From the NCBI RefSeq assembly GCF_023074055.1, contig NZ_JADPKR010000108.1, positions 434,001 through 498,000 on the forward strand: a stretch of DNA of 64,000 nt, given 5' to 3'. Under the pieces are notes generated by a model, which worked only from the letters and a program-made list of their open reading frames with translations, made no database searches and was not told the origin of the DNA. The stretch comes from Bradyrhizobium sp. 141. Lineage in GTDB: Bacteria; Pseudomonadota; Alphaproteobacteria; Rhizobiales; Xanthobacteraceae. A program made the translations under genes and the position numbers. Every line of letters starts with the position of its first letter. Position 1 is the stretch's first letter. Shown here piece by piece: positions 50,630-60,065 of the stretch.

Positions 50630-51760
50630 TCACTCCAGCGTCGCCAGCAGCCCCGCCATCAGGCGGCCACGCTCGACCAGGCTCTCGACCTCGATATACT
50701 CTTCGAGCGTGTGACCGTTGCCGCCGCGCACGCCCAGGCCGTCGAGCGTCGGGATGCCCATCGCACCGGTGAAGTTGCCGTCGGAGCCGCCGCCGGAGCT
50801 CGCATGCGGCAGTTCGGTGCCGAGTGATTTGGCGATGCCGCGCGCCTTTTCGTACAGCGCCATCGTGCCGGCATCCGGCTCCCACACCGGACGCGTCACG
50901 CCGCGCGTCACCTTGAAGGCGACATCGTTGGTCGTGCCCGACAGCGCCAGCATCCGCTCGACGCCGCGGTCGAGATCGGCCTGCCGCTTGGCCATGGAGA
51001 GCGCTTCCCCGGTGGCGGTCGTGGCAACGCAATTGACCCATTGCCCGCCATGCACGACGCCGACCGAGAAGGTGCAGTCCTCCGTCGTCATCGCGTCGAT
51101 CGCGAGAATCTGCCGCGCCATCTCGCGGATCGCCGAGCGCCCCGCCGACAACGTCGCGCCGGCGTGGCTTGGCCGGCCGGTCGCCTCGAGATTGAAGCGT
51201 GCGATGGCGTAACGTCCGGTGGTGACGCCGTTGTCGGCACGGCCGGGCTCGGGCACCAGCACATATTTGTTGCGCGCGGCCTCGGCCTCAATGATGTCGC
51301 GCGTCGAGGGTGTGCCGACTTCCTCGTCCGGCGTGAACAGCACGGTGATCGGCAGCGGCGTGGTGAAGGATGCGCGCGCCAGCTGCCGGATCGCTTCCAG
51401 CGAGAGGTAGTTGCCGCCCTTCATGTCGTAGATGCCGGGGCCATAGCACTTGTTGCCCTCGCGCCGCCATTTCAGCGTCTCGATGGTGCCGACCGGATGG
51501 ACGGTATCCATGTGGCCGGCGATCAGGATGCCGGGTTCGCCTTGCTTTGGGTGCGGAAAGCGCGCGCGGATCACGCCGCCGAAGCCTTTCCGGCCGGCGA
51601 TGCGCTCGATCGTCGCACCCATGATCGCCATATCCCGCGCTGCGATATCGAGCATGCGGTTCACGGCACCGGCGTCCCAGGTCGGGCTTTCGCATTCGAC
51701 CCAGCCACGCAGACCCTGGAGCATTGCCTCGGAATCGAAAGGAAGATTGGCTGGATTCAT
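50630..51760 (-). CDS. M20-family metallopeptidase (glutamate carboxypeptidase-like)
   Basis: 376 aa. Metal-site motifs ILIAGHMDTVHPVGT, GPGIYDMKGGNY, FTPDEEVGTPSTRD and a C-terminal GGSDGNFTGAMG with downstream His (GGNGHTLEE) match the carboxypeptidase G2/ArgE group. It would release an amino acid from a peptide or folate-like conjugate. ATG 51760 gives the family start; upstream codons look non-coding. Divergent from the substrate-binding protein gene and probably in the same regulon. A GC-rich hairpin follows the stop near 50594-50619. Confidence 0.9.
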   Translation of the reverse strand: MNPANLPFDSEAMLQGLRGWVECESPTWDAGAVNRMLDIAARDMAIMGATIERIAGRKGFGGVIRARFPHPKQGEPGILIAGHMDTVHPVGTIETLKWRREGNKCYGPGIYDMKGGNYLSLEAIRQLARASFTTPLPITVLFTPDEEVGTPSTRDIIEAEAARNKYVLVPEPGRADNGVTTGRYAIARFNLEATGRPSHAGATLSAGRSAIREMARQILAIDAMTTEDCTFSVGVVHGGQWVNCVATTATGEALSMAKRQADLDRGVERMLALSGTTNDVAFKVTRGVTRPVWEPDAGTMALYEKARGIAKSLGTELPHASSGGGSDGNFTGAMGIPTLDGLGVRGGNGHTLEEYIEVESLVERGRLMAGLLATLE

Positions 51761-52027
51761 CTCAATGTCTCTCAAGCTTCGAAAGATGGAACGCGCATTG
51801 CATTGCCGCGCGGCAGGACGAGTGGAGAGTTGTAGAGCCAAACCGATCCTTGTGGAGCCCGTGCCCGCGCCGCCAGGGCTTGCAGCGAAACCGGATTGAC
51901 GCGCTCGGCACTGTCTGCAAGTCTCGAAAGATAAAGGCATTGCATGAGGTTAGTTCGCCCAAGGAACGAGCCGCATGCTTAACCAATAACCTGCCTTTGA
52001 ACAGTTTCACGTCAGGAGAAACTTTTT

Positions 52028-53638
52028 ATGTTCCACTTCATGCGCCGGAGGCCTCGCGCGCTTGCCTCCAAACTTGCGCTGTCTGTCATCGCGCTGTCGA
52101 CAGCGCTCGCAACGCCCGTGCTCGCAGCGGGCAAGACCATCACGGCGGTGATGCATTCCGATCTGCGCATCATCGATCCCATCTTCACCACGGCCTACAT
52201 CACGCGCGACCATGGCTACATGGTCTACGACACGCTGGTGGCCCCCGATTCGACCTTCAAGATCCAGCCGCAGATGGCGGACTGGAAGATCTCCGACGAC
52301 AAGCTCACCTACACCTTCACCCTGCGCGACGGGCTGAAATGGCATGACGGCGCGCCGGTGACGGCGGAGGACTGCGTCGCTTCGTTGAAGCGCTGGGCCG
52401 CGGTCGACGGCATGGGTCAGAAGCTCATGGACTTCACCGCGAGCATCGAGGCGACCGACGCCAAGACCATCACGCTGAAGCTGAAGGAGCCCTACGGCCT
52501 CGTGCTCGACTCCATCGGCAAGCCGTCCTCGCGCGTCGCCTTCATGATGCCGAAGCGCCTCGCAGAGACGCCGGCGGACAAGCAGATCCCGGAGCAGATC
52601 GGCTCGGGTCCGTTCAAGTTCGTGGCGTCGGAATTCCAGCCCGGCGTGAAAGCGGTCTACGTCAAGAACACCGACTACGTGCCGCGCAAGGAGCCGGCGA
52701 GCTGGACCTCGGGCGGCAAGGTGGCGAAGGTCGACCGCGTCGAATGGATCACGATGCCGGACTCGCAGACCGCGGTGAACGCGCTGCAGTCGGGCGACAT
52801 CGATTTCATGGAGAACCTGCCTTACGACATGCTGCCGGTGCTGGAGGCGAACAAGGAGATCACGCTCGAGGTCTCGAACAAGTTCGGTTTTCAGACGCTC
52901 GGTCGGATGAACTTCCTTTATCCGCCGTTCGACAACGTGAAGGTGCGGCGGGCTGCTCTTCTGGCCATGAACCAGAAGGACGTGCTCGACGCGCTGGTCG
53001 GCAATGCCAAATATCAGAAGATCTGTGGTGCGTTCTTCATTTGCGATACGCCGTTCGCAACCGAGGCCGGCGCCGAGACTCTGGTGAAGGGCAATGGCAT
53101 GGCGGAAGCCAAGAAAGCGCTCGCCGAGTCCGGCTATGACGGCACCCCGGTCGTGGTCATGGCGCCGGGCGATGTCACGACCCTCAAGGCGCAACCGATC
53201 GTTGCGGCCCAGTTGCTGCGCGAGGCCGGTTTCAAGGTCGACCTGCAGGCGACCGATTGGCAGACGGTGGTGAGCCGTCGCGCCAGCCAGAAGCCGCCGA
53301 AGGAGGGCGGCTGGAACATGTTCTTCACCAACTGGGTCGCGGCCGACGTCTCCAACCCGATCGCCAATCTCTCGATCGGCGGCCAGGGCAAGAAGGGCGG
53401 CTGGTTCGGCTGGGCGGAAAGCGCCAAGATCGAGCAGCTCAAGGACGCCTTCGTCCGTGCCCCCTCGCTCGACGAGCAGAAGAAGATCGCCGCTGACATC
53501 CAGAAGGAAGCCTACGAGCAGGTGATCTATATCCCGCTCGGGCAGTATCTCCTGCCGAGCGGCTGGCGCAAATCGCTGACCGGCGTGCTCGACGGCCCGG
53601 CAACGCCACTGTTCTGGAACGTCGACAAGTCGGAGTAG
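52028..53638 (+). CDS. Peptide ABC transporter substrate-binding protein (family 5)
   Basis: 536 aa with a signal peptide (basic start, hydrophobic core, cleavage near LAAGKT at 33-36) and the SBP_bac_5 fold: DLRIIDPIFTTAYITRDHGYMVYDTL, LKWHDGAPVTAEDC and GSGPFKF are typical. It captures the solute in the periplasm for the DppBC-type permeases encoded on the other strand. AGGAGAA precedes the ATG. A strong terminator follows, so it is its own transcript, divergent from the M20 peptidase gene. Confidence 0.94.
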   Translation: MFHFMRRRPRALASKLALSVIALSTALATPVLAAGKTITAVMHSDLRIIDPIFTTAYITRDHGYMVYDTLVAPDSTFKIQPQMADWKISDDKLTYTFTLRDGLKWHDGAPVTAEDCVASLKRWAAVDGMGQKLMDFTASIEATDAKTITLKLKEPYGLVLDSIGKPSSRVAFMMPKRLAETPADKQIPEQIGSGPFKFVASEFQPGVKAVYVKNTDYVPRKEPASWTSGGKVAKVDRVEWITMPDSQTAVNALQSGDIDFMENLPYDMLPVLEANKEITLEVSNKFGFQTLGRMNFLYPPFDNVKVRRAALLAMNQKDVLDALVGNAKYQKICGAFFICDTPFATEAGAETLVKGNGMAEAKKALAESGYDGTPVVVMAPGDVTTLKAQPIVAAQLLREAGFKVDLQATDWQTVVSRRASQKPPKEGGWNMFFTNWVAADVSNPIANLSIGGQGKKGGWFGWAESAKIEQLKDAFVRAPSLDEQKKIAADIQKEAYEQVIYIPLGQYLLPSGWRKSLTGVLDGPATPLFWNVDKSE

Positions 53639-53666
53639 GCGGGAACGCCTGGGTTTGAAAAAGCGA

Positions 53667-53697
53667 ACGGCGCCGCAGGTCATCGCGGCGCCGTTTT
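53667..53697 (+). terminator. Intrinsic terminator of the substrate-binding protein gene
   Basis: ACGGCGCCGC and GCGGCGCCGT form a perfect 10-bp stem around AGGTCATC, followed by TTT. It lies 28 bp after the stop. Confidence 0.85.
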
Positions 53698-53725
53698 CTA
53701 TGAAGCGATCCCTGGTCGATCTGGT

Positions 53726-53869
53726 CTAGCAGTTCCCGTCGCGCAGCTGCTCGAGCCCTTCACTTGCGAATGGCAGGCTCGTGTCCGGCCGCTCACCGGA
53801 CGAACCTTGCCGTGAAGCTGGCCGTTCGATCTCCCATGCGGGCTGATCCGGTCTGTTCTCTTGTTCCAT
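53726..53869 (-). CDS. Possible small protein of 47 aa
   Basis: A short frame with ATG 53869, preceded by AGAGGA at a spacing of 8, begins MEQENRPDQPAWEIERP and ends LEQLRDGNC before TAG. It is hydrophilic and rich in Gln, Glu, Arg and Ser with no membrane segment. The good ribosome-binding site and its position in an otherwise empty 285-bp gap support it, but it is too short for codon statistics by eye. No family recognised. Downstream of the Bcr/CflA gene on the same strand. Confidence 0.4.
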   Translation of the reverse strand: MEQENRPDQPAWEIERPASRQGSSGERPDTSLPFASEGLEQLRDGNC

Positions 53870-53922
53870 TTGGCCAATCCTCTGAATTGCTGCAGTACAA
53901 CATAGAGAGGAGCGGGAAGTTC

Positions 53923-55182
53923 CTAGCCGATCGAACGATGATGCGGCTTGAACAGCCGTCCCTTCTCCACCACCAGCACGATTGCGAGCGCAGCGAGCGT
54001 CGACAGGAAGAAGCCGACGGAGAACGGCAGCAGTGTGCCGTCAAAGCTCTGTCCGATCGCCATGCCGACCACGATTCCGATCAGCGTCGTGATCGAGCCG
54101 TAGAGCGAGGAGGCGGTGCCGGCGATGTGGCCCTGCGGCTCCATGGCGAGCGCGGTGAAGTTAGCAACCATCATGCCAAACGAGAACATCATCAAGGCGG
54201 AGAGCACCATGAACAACGCGAGCGGCAACATGCCGAGGCTTTCCGTCAGCAGCATCACGGCGGCAACGGCCGTGTAGAGCGCCAGCGCCCCGTGCGAGAT
54301 CACGCGCATGCCGAGCCGCCCGACCAGCCTCGCATTGAGGAAGCCGGCGATGGCTGTGCCGGCCGCAATCGCGGCGAAGGCGAGCGGGAAGTAATGGCCG
54401 AGGTGATAGATCCCGGTGAAAACCTGCTGGGCGCAGAAGACATAGGCGAACAGCGCGCCGATGACGCTGCCGGCGGCCGTCGCATAGCCGATGGTCTGGC
54501 GATTGGTCACGGTCTGGCGGAACGCCGAGAGCACGTCGGCGGGCGCCAGCGACCGGCGCCCGGACTCCGGAAGGGTCTCAGGCAGCCGCAGCACACACCA
54601 TGCGAGCGCGAGCAGGCCATACAGCATCAGCACCACGAAGATGCCGCGCCATGCCGTCACCAGCAGCACCGCCTGTCCGAACGAGGGGGCGATGACGGGT
54701 ACCGCGATGAATACCATCATCGCGAGCGACATCACGCTCGCCATGCGGCGGCCGGCATAGCAGTCGCGCACGATCGAGGTCGCGATCACGCGCGTCGCCG
54801 AGGTGCCGAGCCCCTGCAGCGCGCGCGCCAGCAGCAGCGTCTCGAACGAGGGCGCTGCGACCGCCAGCACGCTCGCCACCGCATAGACCGCCATGCCGCC
54901 GAGCAGCACCGGCCGGCGGCCGAAGCGGTCCGACAGGGGGCCCATGACGAACTGGCCGGCGCCGAAGCCGATCAGGAAGGTCGACAGCACCAGCTGGAGA
55001 TGGTTGGCGACGGGGATATTGAAGGCGGTGCCGATATTGGGCAGCGCCGGCAGCATCATGTCCATCGCGAGCGGATTCAGCGCCATGATGGACGCGATCA
55101 CGATGACGAATTCTGGAAAACCCATGGGGCGGTGTCCGGAGGACACCCAGGAATCGGCATTGACGTCGGACAAGAAGCTCAC
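53923..55182 (-). CDS. Bcr/CflA-family multidrug MFS exporter
   Basis: 419 aa with 12 predicted helices. FLIGFGAGQFVMGPLSDRFGRRPVLLGG carries the MFS loop motif GPLSDRFGRRPVLL, and RALQGLGTSATRVIATSIVRD is diagnostic of the Bcr/CflA drug:H+ antiporters. ALNPLAMDMMLPALPNIG opens the first helix. The start is a GTG at 55182 with only a weak upstream site; an ATG 57 bp in is the alternative. Exports drugs or metabolites; no regulator adjoins. Confidence 0.9.
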   Translation of the reverse strand: MSFLSDVNADSWVSSGHRPMGFPEFVIVIASIMALNPLAMDMMLPALPNIGTAFNIPVANHLQLVLSTFLIGFGAGQFVMGPLSDRFGRRPVLLGGMAVYAVASVLAVAAPSFETLLLARALQGLGTSATRVIATSIVRDCYAGRRMASVMSLAMMVFIAVPVIAPSFGQAVLLVTAWRGIFVVLMLYGLLALAWCVLRLPETLPESGRRSLAPADVLSAFRQTVTNRQTIGYATAAGSVIGALFAYVFCAQQVFTGIYHLGHYFPLAFAAIAAGTAIAGFLNARLVGRLGMRVISHGALALYTAVAAVMLLTESLGMLPLALFMVLSALMMFSFGMMVANFTALAMEPQGHIAGTASSLYGSITTLIGIVVGMAIGQSFDGTLLPFSVGFFLSTLAALAIVLVVEKGRLFKPHHRSIG

Positions 55183-55486
55183 CTCTGAAATCGAGCGACT
55201 TTATCCATCTTCTATGCTGCGTTGCACAACCCTTGTTTCGGGATGGCTGGCAGGCGGCGCAGGCGCGGACAAGAATTGGTGAGGGAGCCAGCCCCGCTGG
55301 GCCGCCCGGAACGCGGTCTTGGGATGTGCCGGAAACCGCTGATTCACCATTCCTGCCTAAAGGTCGGCACCGGACGAGGCTCTTCGATCCCCCGGGATGA
55401 AACGGAAACCCATCCTGTCCACTGTGGCGGCTGCTTCCCGGCGCCAATGCGGCGCCTCATCGAACCAGGCCAAAAGGTATCCGTTT
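55183..55486. other. Intergenic region between divergent MFS and GT87-like genes
   Basis: About 300 bp. I see no gene, strong hairpin or repeat in it. An open frame from ATG 55397 continues into the GT87-like gene but lacks a ribosome-binding site and has no counterpart in the paralogue. Confidence 0.5.
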
Positions 55487-56809
55487 GTGTCCGACGTGAC
55501 CGATGCAGCACGATGGTTGGGACCCTCGGCCGACCCGGCTGCGGGGCGAAGGACCTGGCTTGCCTGCCTGATCGCGCTGACCGCGCTGTTTGTGCTCGGC
55601 AATCTCGCCAATTACGCCCGGCTCGATCTCAATTATGGCTGGGATCTTCACGTCAATTGCGCGGCGGTCGATGCGCATGCCAGGGGTCTCGATCCATATT
55701 TCGTCAAGAACCTGAAGGTCACCACGCTCTCCTATCCCTATTTGCCCGTGACGCTGGATGTCTTCCGCCCGTTATGCACGGGCGGTTTTCTCGCCGGTCA
55801 CTACATGGCCGTCTACTTCGTCCTCGCCGTGCTCTGCGGTCTCCTCTTGCCCGCTCTCGGCCGAACGCGCACGCGCGCGCGCGATGTTGCGCTCCAAGTG
55901 CTATGCACGCTCGGCGCCTTCGTCGGCTTCGAATGGGTGCACGTGTCGGGGAACTTCGCGATCCTGAGCGGCGTGCTGACCACGATCGCGTCGATGCTCC
56001 TGCTTCGTGCGCCAGCCGGCGGAGCGTCGGAGGATCCGAGCTTCGCCTTGCGCCTCGCCGGCGCTGCGCTGCTTGGTCTTGTGACGTCGTTCAAACTGGT
56101 GTTCTTCCCCGTGCTGGCCGCGCTCTATTTTCTGCCGCTGCCGCGTGGTCGCAAGCTGGTGCTGATCGCGGCGGCGGCGTTCAGCTTTGTCGTGCCGATC
56201 CTGATATCGCGGCTGTTGTACCCCGATCTGTTCGCGACCTGGCTGCTTGCGATTGCAGGACAGATTCCCAACCAGCACTCGGTCAATCTCGTGGAGGTCA
56301 ATCCATCGCTGCTGCTGCTCGCGCAGAGCCTGATGGATCACGCCGGCAGTGACAGCAAGCCGGCCGTGTTCGCGACCTATGCGCTCGCAGCACTCGCGCT
56401 CGTGCTTGTGCCGTTCGCCTTGTCCGTCCTGCGTGTTGCTGCGGATCGGTCCGTGCGGGAAGGGGGATCGCGCCTGTTGCAGCTGGATCGCTGGCTGATG
56501 GACCATCCCCGCGCGGCCATGCGCATCACCGTGCTTGCCATGTTTGCGCTCTATCTCAGCTCGCCGCGCCTCAAGGAATATGCCTTCTTCGAGCTCGCGC
56601 TCTATGCCGCGGTTTTGGTCGTCGACCTGCCGGCCCGCGCGCTCGCTGCCGTTCTCACCGTCGGTCTTCTCATTCCCGCGCTGATCTCGCTTGCAGGGAC
56701 GGCGCTCGAAGGCACTTTCATCCTCCTCATCGTCGCGCTGATGTGTTTCTGGATCCTGCTGCTGGATTTTCGCGCGGAGCCGAAACGCCTCGAGATGGAG
56801 GGCGCCTAA
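55487..56809 (+). CDS. GT87-like (DUF2029) membrane protein, paralogue 1
   Basis: 440 aa, about 10-12 helices. HVNCAAVDAHARGLDPYF and SYPYLPVTLD near the start fit the GT87/DUF2029 pattern of membrane mannosyltransferase-like proteins that use lipid-linked sugars. I chose GTG 55487 (behind AAAAGG) because the product then lines up with the next gene from its first residues (VSDVTDAA versus MTDVAAS); ATG 55397 is possible. The two proteins are clear tandem duplicates with the same motifs throughout. Envelope polymer role inferred only from family. Confidence 0.78.
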   Translation: MSDVTDAARWLGPSADPAAGRRTWLACLIALTALFVLGNLANYARLDLNYGWDLHVNCAAVDAHARGLDPYFVKNLKVTTLSYPYLPVTLDVFRPLCTGGFLAGHYMAVYFVLAVLCGLLLPALGRTRTRARDVALQVLCTLGAFVGFEWVHVSGNFAILSGVLTTIASMLLLRAPAGGASEDPSFALRLAGAALLGLVTSFKLVFFPVLAALYFLPLPRGRKLVLIAAAAFSFVVPILISRLLYPDLFATWLLAIAGQIPNQHSVNLVEVNPSLLLLAQSLMDHAGSDSKPAVFATYALAALALVLVPFALSVLRVAADRSVREGGSRLLQLDRWLMDHPRAAMRITVLAMFALYLSSPRLKEYAFFELALYAAVLVVDLPARALAAVLTVGLLIPALISLAGTALEGTFILLIVALMCFWILLLDFRAEPKRLEMEGA

Positions 56810-56811
56810 CC

Positions 56812-58140
56812 ATGACCGACGTCGCCGCGTCCGCGGAAAGCGGAGAACGAGGCGCTCTTGTCGCCAATGCGCGGGGGAGCAACTGGATGACCCGCTTCAT
56901 CCTGGCCTTGGCGCTGCTTGTCGCCACGCTTGTCGTGATCGATATGGGCATGGACGAGACGTTCGGCTGGGATGCGCGGGTGAATTGCGCAGCCGTCGAT
57001 GCGCATATCGGGGGGCTCGATCCCTATTTCGTCAAGAACCTGAAGGACACCAAGCTCTCCTATCCCTATCTTCCGGCGACCCTCGATGCCTTTCGGCCGG
57101 TCTGCGCCGGCGGTTTCCTCGTCGCGCACTACAAGCCGATCTATCTCGTTCTCGCGTTGGTCTCTGCGCTGCTGCTGCCCGGTCTCGGCAAGACCCGGCC
57201 GGGCTTGAGGGATGTCGCGCTGCGGAGCCTGTTCGCGCTCGGTGGCTTCCTCGGTTTTGAATGGATCATCGCGACAGGGAATTTTGCGATCCTGAGTGGC
57301 CTGTTGACGGCCGCATCGCTTGCCTTGTTGCTGCGTCCGGCGCAGTCCGGGCGCGGGGGCGGCACGAGCCTCGCACCACAGCTCGCCGGTGCGGCCGTGC
57401 TCGGCCTCGTCACCTCGTTCAAGCTGGTGTTCTTCCCGGTTCTTGCCGCGCTCTATTTCCTGCCGCAGCCAAGAGGTCGCAAGCTTCTCCTGATCGCCGT
57501 CGCAGCCGGCATGTTCGTGCTGCCGATCCTGGCTTCGCTGGTGATCTATCCGGACCTGTTCAGGAGTTGGCTGAGCGCGATCTTCGGCCAGATCCCCGGA
57601 CAGCATTCGCCGGGGAACGAGGTCAATCCGTCGCTGCTCTTCCTCGGCCAGACGGTTGCGGACCGCATTGGGCTCGCCGGCAGCAAGCCGGTCGTTGCCG
57701 CGCTCTATGGTCTGATCGCAATCGCACTGGTGCTCGCGCCGCTCGCGATCTCGGTGTGGCGCATGGTCGGCGCGTCGCGCCCCGCCCGCAAGGCATCGCT
57801 TCTTCAGACGCTCGACGATTGGCTGGTCGAGCATCCTGACGCCGCAATGCGCATCACTGTGCTCGCGATGTACGCGCTCTATCTCTGCGCGCCTAGACTG
57901 AAGGAGTACGCCTTCTTCGAGGTGGCGCTGTACGCCGCGGTTCTCGTCGTCGATCTGCCTGCTGCGCTGATGGCGGCCGTGCTAACGGTTGCGATCGCCA
58001 TCCCGACCCTGGCGTCGGTCTCGGGCGTGTTCATGGACGGGTTCAGCCAGCTCACGCTCGCGCTGATCTGTTTCTGGCTCATGCTGCCGCGTGGACCTTC
58101 AAGCGGCCCGGCCTCTTGGCACGGGCCCCGGCAGACCTGA
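56812..58140 (+). CDS. GT87-like (DUF2029) membrane protein, paralogue 2
   Basis: 442 aa, a tandem paralogue of the preceding protein: VNCAAVDAHIGGLDPYFVKN, LSYPYLPATLDAFRPVC, NFAILSGLLTAAS, GLVTSFKLVFFPVLAALYFLP and RLKEYAFFEVALYAAVLVVDLP recur in both. GGAGG overlaps the end of paralogue 1 and lies 11 bp before the ATG, so the genes are coupled. Same predicted function: transfer of a sugar at the membrane, with unknown donor and acceptor. Convergent with a third membrane glycosyltransferase-like gene 2 bp away. Confidence 0.8.
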   Translation: MTDVAASAESGERGALVANARGSNWMTRFILALALLVATLVVIDMGMDETFGWDARVNCAAVDAHIGGLDPYFVKNLKDTKLSYPYLPATLDAFRPVCAGGFLVAHYKPIYLVLALVSALLLPGLGKTRPGLRDVALRSLFALGGFLGFEWIIATGNFAILSGLLTAASLALLLRPAQSGRGGGTSLAPQLAGAAVLGLVTSFKLVFFPVLAALYFLPQPRGRKLLLIAVAAGMFVLPILASLVIYPDLFRSWLSAIFGQIPGQHSPGNEVNPSLLFLGQTVADRIGLAGSKPVVAALYGLIAIALVLAPLAISVWRMVGASRPARKASLLQTLDDWLVEHPDAAMRITVLAMYALYLCAPRLKEYAFFEVALYAAVLVVDLPAALMAAVLTVAIAIPTLASVSGVFMDGFSQLTLALICFWLMLPRGPSSGPASWHGPRQT

Positions 58141-58142
58141 CC

Positions 58143-59648
58143 TTACCGGGGCGCGGCCTCTCGTCGGGTGTAGAGGCTGACATACGCGCCGGTATATTCC
58201 TCTTTCCAGCCTCTCTCGCTGACCAGGAAGTGCCGCAGCGGGTCATGTGCTCTGACCCAGAGCACGGCATCGATCTTGTACTTGCTAATCACCTTGTCCC
58301 AGGTCGCCTCGTCGATGTCCCACCGGACCAGCTTGAGATAATCGCGCAGCAGCTCGTCCGGGTAGGCGGTCGCCGCCCGGCCGTCGACGAAGACGGGCAC
58401 TGATCCCTGCGTCCTGAAGATCAGGAGCCCACCGATGTTCCAGTGGTTCAGCAGGCGCGCGTGCGAGCTGTGCGCCTCGAGATAGCGCGCATCCTCCTCC
58501 GAGAGCATGTCGGGCAATGCCAGAGCCGGTCTCACCTGCATGAACGTGAAGGGCAGCAACAGGATGCCGACGACGCCTGCCGCCAGCATCGCGCGCTGGA
58601 CCTCGAAACCCGACAGGCGTTTCGGCAGCAGCCGGTCGATGTGAAGCGCCATCGGGACGCTCGAGAAGATGAAGAAGAACGCGGTGTATCTGAACTGATA
58701 GAGACCCAGAAACAGGAAGAGCCACGCAAGCACGCGCGCCTCGAGCGGAACGCGCGTGGAGCTTCGGTATCGCAGCTCAAGCGCAACGAACGTCAGCGCA
58801 TAGGCGATGCCTGGAATGCTGCCCGGCAGCTCAATGTTGTGAAAATAGGACCGCCATTCGCCGATATCAGCCTGGACGAAATGACCCAGCGTCGCCCTGA
58901 CGCCGTCATAGACATGCCATCCCAGCGGATTGACGAAGATCGCGACGAAGCACCCCACGCCCGCGAGGCAGTAGTTCCGAAAGTTTGTCCAGTCCCGCCG
59001 CAGCAAAGCGAGGCCACCGAACACGCCGAGGATCGGAAAGGCGAGCATGAAGCCACCATGCAAATTGACCCAGAGGATCATCATCGGGGGCAACAGGAAC
59101 CATCCTCGCCGCCGCAGACACTCCCCGTAAAAGACGACCGCGAACAGCATGGTCGCGATGTTCGGCGATGCCGCCAGATACATGTTGGGCGAGGCTTCGT
59201 AGCAGGGGTAGAGCAGGCACGCGGCAAAGACTGCGATGCAAACCGCCAGGGGCGATGCGCCGCTACTGAGGCCGCAGAAGGCGAGGTATCCTGCGATGAC
59301 CGCGCCGCTGGCGACGACCATGAGGACGATCCCGGCAAAGCCGGCGTGCTGATAGAGCGCGCTGGCCATCACGTCCCAGAGCCAGGACAGATTGTACCAT
59401 CGCTTGTCGCCGAGGGTGAACGCCCACGGATCCTGGAAGGGGACTTCGCCGCGCTGCCTGATCAGGTCCCCGGCGGCGAGATGCCAGCCCAGATCATAAT
59501 GGCCGAGCAGAAGCGGTCCGTTCGACAGGTAGAACACGGAGAGGAAGGCGATCAGGAAGACGTAGACCTCGCGCCCGTGCAGGTAACGTCCGGGCGCTGC
59601 TTGCCCTCCGTCAATCCCGGACCGGGACCAATCCTCGCGCGCGTCCAT
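58143..59648 (-). CDS. GT-C-like multi-pass membrane protein, unknown function
   Basis: About 501 aa, with around 10-11 helices and a soluble C-terminal part of about 130 residues. The first external loop has GHYDLGWHLAAGDLIRQRG and DPWAFTLGDKRWYNLSWLWD; an Asp-x-Gly-Trp-His arrangement in this place is a feature of GT-C-fold transferase relatives. Not a named family that I can fix. Several in-frame ATGs precede the first helix (59720, 59690, 59663, 59648); I take 59648 for its GAG-type upstream site. Convergent with the GT87-like pair. Confidence 0.68.
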   Translation of the reverse strand: MDAREDWSRSGIDGGQAAPGRYLHGREVYVFLIAFLSVFYLSNGPLLLGHYDLGWHLAAGDLIRQRGEVPFQDPWAFTLGDKRWYNLSWLWDVMASALYQHAGFAGIVLMVVASGAVIAGYLAFCGLSSGASPLAVCIAVFAACLLYPCYEASPNMYLAASPNIATMLFAVVFYGECLRRRGWFLLPPMMILWVNLHGGFMLAFPILGVFGGLALLRRDWTNFRNYCLAGVGCFVAIFVNPLGWHVYDGVRATLGHFVQADIGEWRSYFHNIELPGSIPGIAYALTFVALELRYRSSTRVPLEARVLAWLFLFLGLYQFRYTAFFFIFSSVPMALHIDRLLPKRLSGFEVQRAMLAAGVVGILLLPFTFMQVRPALALPDMLSEEDARYLEAHSSHARLLNHWNIGGLLIFRTQGSVPVFVDGRAATAYPDELLRDYLKLVRWDIDEATWDKVISKYKIDAVLWVRAHDPLRHFLVSERGWKEEYTGAYVSLYTRREAAPR

Positions 59649-59802
59649 TGGAGCTCTCACCATCGAAGCCAATAGCTCCAGGCCCTGCATGTCCCTGGGT
59701 CTGCATCGACGGGCAGACATCGTTCGATTTAGGGGGAGACGGACTAAAGCCGAGTAAAGGCCCGCGCCGGGCTCTGGGCAGTCTCGCCGCCATCAAATCT
59801 CG

Positions 59803-59891
59803 TGGTGCGGGCAGCCGGGGTCGAACCGGCACAGCGCTTGCGCACCGAGGGATTTTAAGTCCCTTGCGTCTACCAATTCCGCCATGCCCGC
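59803..59891 (-). tRNA. tRNA-Leu (anticodon TAA)
   Basis: On the minus strand acceptor GCGGGCA pairs with TGCCCGC, D arm with GGTAGAC, anticodon arm AGGGA-CTTAAAA-TCCCT reads TAA, a long class II variable arm (GGTGCGCAAGCGCTGTGCC) and T arm GCCGG-TTCGACC-CCGGC, discriminator A and encoded CCA. Reads UUA and UUG. Confidence 0.96.
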
Positions 59892-60065
59892 TTGATCCAA
59901 CGAGATCAAATACTTAAGTCCATCTCCGGCCGTCTGGAATTGGCGCTTTGCCTGTTCGGAGGGACGGTTCTTCCTTAAGCGAGCCGGGCCCACAAGGCAA
60001 AGCCTCAATCCGGACATCTGTTGTTGCTTTAGGCATTCTCAATCCACGGGGGCTATTCATCCGGC

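Noticed and set aside
55397..55486. An upstream ATG start for the first GT87-like gene
   Set aside because: The extra 30 residues have no match in the tandem paralogue and no ribosome-binding site precedes the ATG; the GTG at 55487 lines up with the paralogue's start.
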